A stretch of 64,000 nt of DNA from Acanthosoma haemorrhoidale (Eukaryota; Arthropoda; Insecta; Hemiptera; Acanthosomatidae), in assembly GCA_930367205.1 (NCBI GenBank), contig OV884015.1, forward strand, positions 36,013,288-36,077,287, given 5' to 3'. Shown in pieces: positions 59,449-64,000 of this stretch. Made by a program: the position numbers and the translations under genes. Each line of letters starts with the position of its first letter. The stretch's first letter is position 1. Below the pieces are notes generated by a model. It was not told where the DNA came from. It did not search any database and was given only the letters and a program-made list of their open reading frames with translations.

Positions 59449-60691
59449 CTACTACTACTTGCGGCAGTTAGAAGACCTCTCTTAATTCCTTATTGCTACG
59501 GATTCTCCGTTTACCGATCACATAGTATCTCTGTGATATAATTGGAATCGCTTTATTTCAAATACTTTTAATGGACAAACTTGTGGTTAAACAAAGTACC
59601 TGAACTCTTCTCACTAGTGAACATACAGGATTACCCAGGAGAAAACGTCAAATTTCCAAGAGGTCCTTGTAAACAAAACATTATATACTGATATGATTTT
59701 AAATGGCAAATACACACTTTCAAGATGGAACTTTTTGACCCTAGAGCCGATACGAAAAAAATAAAATGTCTTGACATAGGCAGTCGGAAAATACGGCCCA
59801 CAGAATTCGATGGTTAAAGCTATAAATCCCCCAATTTAATTAGGCGTCAAATTCTCAGGTTATCAACGATGCTGTTTGTATATTTAAACTCATTTTGAGA
59901 GTACACCGATGCGAGCCCGAACTACAAGATCGAGACTAGGCTCTCCTGAGTTGCAGGTGGTGGTTATAGATAGTGCTTTTATAGGACACAAGTATGACCG
60001 GAGGATGTAGATAAAAACCATAACCTAACTTAGGTTAATGATCCAGAATTGATATAACCAACCGTTTACTGATCAACACTTCCTAGATTTTGTTGATCTA
60101 TTGGTTACAGGCTCCTTTCATTGTCTTTTAAACCAGGGAAATTATTTTTGTTTTTTCATGGCTGGTTGTGTATTGTGATAACGGTGTTCCATAATTACGG
60201 TTATTTGTGGAAAAACAAACTTATTAGTAAGACCTATTTGTGCTGAGCCCAAAGCAAGAGGGCTACATTTACGACGTGTAGGGATTCCTCATTTGTTGGT
60301 GTATGAGGTGGTCTGTTTGCTGTACGGCAACGGTCGGAAAATGAATTAATTGACCCCGGAAAAAATCACTAATATTTTTATCGCATTTTTCATACTTTCT
60401 CAAGTCACAAGACCGAAACTATTCAAGGTCATAATTTTTTGCCACGGCTATATTGAAGACAATATAATAAAAAGAATTGTAGAAAAGTTCCAAAAAATAA
60501 GGTTTTGATTCCAACCATATAAAGATGTTTCAATGACAGAACAACAGTAGAAATCGCGACTTTTATTTTTTTGAACCAACTTAACGTTTTTTTGACCCAC
60601 AGATGGTTCCATCATTTTCTACGTCGTTTGTTTCACTTAATAAGTTCATGATTGAGATAAGAAAATTCTATGAGAAAAAATTAGTATCTAA
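59449..60691. other. AT-rich sequence
   Basis: No gene was recognised. It could be intron upstream of the exon just described if that call is right. Confidence 0.35.
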
Positions 60692-61163
60692 TAGGTTTGT
60701 TCCAATACTGAATCGCGGACTAGTTTCAAACTGCTTTGTGATTATTTACTGAGCATGCGCGAACGTTACCTGATAACGAATTTTGAGCATCTTGGAACGC
60801 TTATGTCAATCTCTGACTTTTGACTCTTTCGGAAAGCTACTTTATTGTTACTTTAAGGAACAACTTACTTGTTTATGGCCCGGTTTGTTGGACGGCAAAA
60901 TCTTTTTTGTTTATATAGTAACAAGAAGCTTTTGGTTGTAATTGTTAATCGTAATAATAGAGTGTAAGATACATAAGAACTTAACTTAAATTAATTCTAA
61001 ACGATTGACAATGACAAGCCGTATTCAAACTATATTTTGTGCGTGTTGGAACAGATGTCTGGTTTGTTCAGTTTTGGTTTCAGGCCAGTTGGAACAGCAC
61101 AACTATACTGCGTATGCTCCCGCCAGTTTCATGATAGTTTGGACTCGTATTGGAACAGACCTA
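60692..61163. mobile_element. Short TIR element (MITE-like), 468 bp plus TA duplications
   Basis: GGTTTGTTCCAATAC (60694-60708) at the left is mirrored by GTATTGGAACAGACC (61147-61161) at the right, and both ends are bordered by TA (60692-60693, 61162-61163). Weaker inverted similarity continues inward (left GAGCATGCGC, right complement GGGAGCATACGC). The internal frames are short and have no domain. A TA duplication fits Tc1/mariner-type mobilisation, but the superfamily is not certain. Confidence 0.75.
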
Positions 61164-61700
61164 ATATAAATGACAAGAAATTTATAAAAGTGAGGGAGAA
61201 AAATGAAATAAATTAGTTATATTCACCATACTGTAGAATGTTTAGAACTTTCTATACCGTTGGAACGATGGGCTATAGGAAGTATTGTTATTTAATTAAG
61301 ACACTAAATATGATCGAAGGAAGTATTAAATGTATTGAATGGAAAATCAGATTGTTAAGAAGAAGGACTGCCCCGTCCCATTCATAATTAGCCCCTAGTT
61401 TAGTGAATGGACCTCAGGATTGAGGAGGAAGCAGAAGAGAGGAGACAGTGGGGGAAGGGCAGGTAATGACATATAAACATCGACTGCCCAATGAAAGGGT
61501 CTAACGAGCCAGTCTGCCCTACCTTGTTGACGCTGCTGCCTCTGTTCACGCCAGTTCCATCTCTCAAGGGCCACCTCTTCTTGTCTTTGTTTAGTGCTTA
61601 CTGCTTCCTCTTCACCGTTTTTTTTCTTCTAAGCACTGCCATTTTTCTCCTTCCTGCGTAGGCTAATGGACAAATGCGCTCTAACTAGCGGCATTTACCC
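61164..61700. other. Sequence left of the LTR element
   Basis: Positions 61410-61640 are GC-richer (GAGGAGACAGTGGGGGAAGG) with no motif. If the LTR starts further left than proposed, part of this is element sequence. Confidence 0.35.
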
Positions 61701-61991
61701 TGTTGCTTCAGAAAACCATTAAGTCACTAATTAGTTACTAGTTGATCCAGGCATCAGAAGGCCAGCGCCAGACGTTAGTTGTGTGTGTGTATATATATGT
61801 GTATAAGTTATGGCTAGTGGTACGGCAATGTTTAGCCTAATACCACATAGCCTAAGGTAAACAAACCCGTAATGTGTGTATAGAGGATCAGGACGAGAAT
61901 AAAGCCAGTTATAAACCAAACCATTACGTTCTATCATAAACCTCCTTATTCATTCTTTTTTTTTTATTGTTTACAGCCGGGAGACGATAAC

Positions 61992-62009
61992 TGGTGCCGA
62001 AACCTGGGA
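61992..62009 (+). promoter_or_regulatory. Primer-binding site, tRNA-Phe type
   Basis: TGGTGCCGAAACCTGGGA is complementary to the 3' end of eukaryotic tRNA-Phe (acceptor strand TTTCGGC-A-CCA) with one mismatch in the T-stem part (CCT for CCC). It lies 16 nt after the proposed LTR end. This fixes the orientation (plus) and the beginning of reverse transcription of the element. Confidence 0.75.
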
Positions 62010-62152
62010 ACTACAAGTATTCAGGTAAACAACTGTGAGATTGTGAGAGAGAGACAATTTTTTTTCATATTTTTTTAATGGGAAAAAGTGACCTAGTTAC
62101 ATGGTAGAATTACGGCCTGCGGCTTTTGAAGTGCCCGAATTACCTAGGGACA

Positions 62153-63086
62153 CGATGGCCGAAGCTCATGAAACTCCCTGGCTTGGTTGAAGGTGCGAGC
62201 GGCGACGTCACTGGACCTGAGGAGAACAATATCGGACCTGGAGAAATTCTCAGGAGAGCTAGGCGAATTGAACCATTTCATCAAAGGTGGTGATAGGATT
62301 ATGGAAAGGGTAGAGGTTCAGGCAAGTGAGGGTTTACTCGACTCTAGCGACGCAAAATTAATTAAAGCGGACCTAGTATGCAGAATGAAAAGGAGCGTAG
62401 TAAACCTAATAGGCCGACGAAGACACCCCATGGGCCGGGGTGAAAGGAAGACTAAAGAAGGCATACGGAGGAGGCAGATGGACACCAGAAGAGGACATCT
62501 TCCAGATGTTCAGGTAGACCAGACGGCCCAATCAAATGAAAGGGCAGTACGCCGGAGAACTCTTGGCAATGTTCAACAAAATAACTAAAAAAATGAGAGA
62601 AACAGTGAACTTAGTGGAAGTAGAAGCCAGGATGGCATTCATATCGACCATCCTGAAGGTACAGTTGGCCAGGAATACAGGCAAGACAGATAGTCTACCG
62701 GGAGACCGATCGTTCATTGAGTGCGCCTAAGATTTAATGGAAGCTAATGCCCGTGAAGAAGAAGAAAAATTGGAGGCAGACGAGACAGAGTGGTCCAAGG
62801 TGACGTACAGGAGGCCGAGAAGGCCGCAACAGGCATGGAAGAGGAAGAATCAGCGGTATGCGAAAACAAAGGGGCGGTGGTTGAAGGAAGGAGACCTAGC
62901 CAAGGGAGGCCGAGACCCAGCGGGCGGAAGGAGGACAGAAGATGTCCCGGATATGGGAGAATTGGACACTTAGTGGTGCAGTGCCCGCGCACAAAATGTT
63001 TTGAATGCGGAATTGAAGGACACTTCGCAAGGCAGTGTCCATACATTTTCCAGCGAACAGTTATAGGCCGGAACCGATGGAGGTAA
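62153..63086 (+). pseudogene. gag of Gypsy-like element, frameshifted
   Basis: Pieces lie in different frames: 62187-62588 with a helical LEKFSGELGELNHFIKGG segment, then parts within 62536-62973 including YAGELLAMFNKITKKMRE, then zinc knuckles within 62790-63086. The first knuckle (from 62943) is C-P-G-Y in place of C-x-x-C (TAT at 62952-62954). The second, CFECGIEGHFARQC (62997-63039), is a perfect C-x2-C-x4-H-x4-C. A stop at 62728-62730 and several frameshifts break the gene. Confidence 0.75.
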
Positions 63087-63362
63087 ACGCACAGAGGGTA
63101 TGGAAAAGAACCAGAACCCCCTCCGAATCGTCGAAAACTACGGGAGCGTTGGAGACAGAAGAAGAGAAGATGAAACCAGGAGCAGCAGAGGAGAGACTGG
63201 AGAGGACGGCAGGTACTACGAAAGAAGCAGACGACATGGCGTGGAAGGAGGAAAGAAACGGCAAGCGGTTGCCTGAGGAGGGGGCTGCCAGATGGGTGGC
63301 CGCACGTTAAGAAACTACAGCGTGAGAGGGAAATACGGCGGTATACCCATTACTCTAACAGA

Positions 63363-63430
63363 GGAGTGAGATACCTGGTAGACACTGGGAGTTCTTGTAC
63401 AATTCTCAGCAGGAAAGCGGTCCAAAAAGG
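63363..63430 (+). pseudogene. Retropepsin start of Gypsy-like element
   Basis: The frame reads RGVRYLVDTGSSCTILSRKA. D-T-G-S-S (63381-63395) is the aspartic protease active-site strand, with the preceding hydrophobic Y-L-V as usual. The frame leaves recognisable homology within 20 codons. The second half of the protease (flap and I-L-G) is absent. Confidence 0.7.
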
Positions 63431-63440
63431 TAACGAAGCT

Positions 63441-64000
63441 ATATTTCATTAGTATTATCAATCAATAGTATAAAATTCAATTATTAAGTTAGAATGCTGT
63501 AACAAAAGTGCAAAAAAGAAAAGAGAAATAGGAAATGTACGCTGTATTGATTGATGAGTATTCTGTGTCACTGCAATCTAACGAAGCCCAGTATTGTTAA
63601 TAAAGTATTTCTCTCAAACATGTCGAAATCAAACATCTTTATTCCACCTATATAGGCCACTATTACAACAAATATGATTTAGATAACAGATTGAGGCTTA
63701 ACAAAACGTTTTGGGACCAAATCCCCGTAAGGGGAGACATTTTTTGTGACATTCAGTTCCCTATGCTATAGGAGTCAAATTCCGATATAACAGTATTATA
63801 ATTGGAAAACAGAACTTTGCAACATCAACATTTAAGACGTCAAAAGGCCTACTCTAGTTACACAATTGACTAGACTGATAAATTTTGAGTGGTTAATTAA
63901 AGCGTATTAACACAAGCATTCGAATGTCACAATAAAAGCTATTCTTATGTGAGCGAGCGAGGTTACAGTGTGCTAAAGCCGAGAGGTGCTCAAATGAAAT
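63441..64000. other. AT-rich sequence at right edge
   Basis: No continuation of the LTR element was recognised. TGTTAATAAAGTATTTCTC (63597) includes a poly(A)-type hexamer but has no context. Confidence 0.35.

Larger units (their letters stand above)
61701..63440 (+). mobile_element. Gypsy-like LTR retrotransposon, 5' part only
   Basis: In order: a candidate 5' LTR (61701-61975, TGTTG...TTACA) containing a TATATATA stretch and AATAAA (61898-61903); a primer-binding site at 61992-62009; a broken gag region (about 62153-63090); and the start of a retropepsin (63363-63430). Sequence homology stops near 63430. No reverse transcriptase, integrase or 3' LTR lies in the remaining 560 bp, so the copy is truncated or interrupted. 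The LTR limits are inferred without the second LTR. Confidence 0.7.

Noticed and set aside
62744..63046. 100-codon antisense frame over the gag region
   Set aside because: It overlaps the zinc-knuckle coding strand and is cysteine-rich only as its complement.

Overview
This is a eukaryotic, AT-rich, gene-poor stretch, most likely from an insect. The basis is the mix of mobile elements: a mariner element, Jockey-type non-LTR retrotransposons, a Penelope-like relic, a Tc1 relic, an LTR retrotransposon primed by tRNA-Phe, and tRNA-derived SINEs. There are no bacterial operons, no rRNA and no CRISPR. No complete host gene is visible. Most of the window looks intergenic or deep intronic. Species identity is inference and was not established.

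Layout. Positions 1-11.2 kb are AT-rich DNA with short 3'-end copies of a Jockey-type family (263-582 and 6410-6669, minus strand), a dispersed repeat at about 1.75-2.1 kb and a SINE at 3.8 kb. Positions 11.2-14.86 kb hold a dead mariner element split by a 2.2-kb insertion. That insertion has a perfect 15-bp target duplication and joins two tandem copies of an exon-like segment (possibly synaptotagmin/C2) to the 3' half of a Jockey-type element. Positions 17.9-18.3 kb carry an LTR- or promoter-like unit. Positions 20.03-20.33 kb are a foldback element. Positions 21.5-23.9 kb hold retroelement relics, a long (TC)n tract and a SINE.

Positions 29.46-36.2 kb are a satellite array of about 23 copies of a 292-bp unit. 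It has two diagnostic variants (A and B) in partly regular AAB/AB order, and a diverged outlying unit upstream. Positions 37.2-43 kb are a graveyard of Penelope-like, tRNA-Phe-like, non-LTR and Tc1 fragments. Positions 43.4-46.9 kb hold the best-preserved element: a 5'-truncated Jockey-type retrotransposon with an uninterrupted 896-codon endonuclease/reverse transcriptase frame, a 12-bp target duplication, and GTG where the ORF2 start codon should be.

Positions 47-61 kb are again AT-rich, with retroelement relics and a few small exon-like islands. The best is at 59246-59448 (minus, GTAAGT donor); others are at 54951-55029 (minus) and 55784-56005 (plus). A short TIR element occupies 60692-61163. 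Positions 61.7-63.4 kb hold the 5' part of a Gypsy-like LTR retrotransposon (LTR, primer-binding site, broken gag, start of protease) that ends abruptly.

The Jockey-type family at 43.4 kb has eight recognisable copies here and appears to be the main force shaping the region. The Penelope, Tc1, mariner and Gypsy copies all carry breaks that make autonomous activity implausible.
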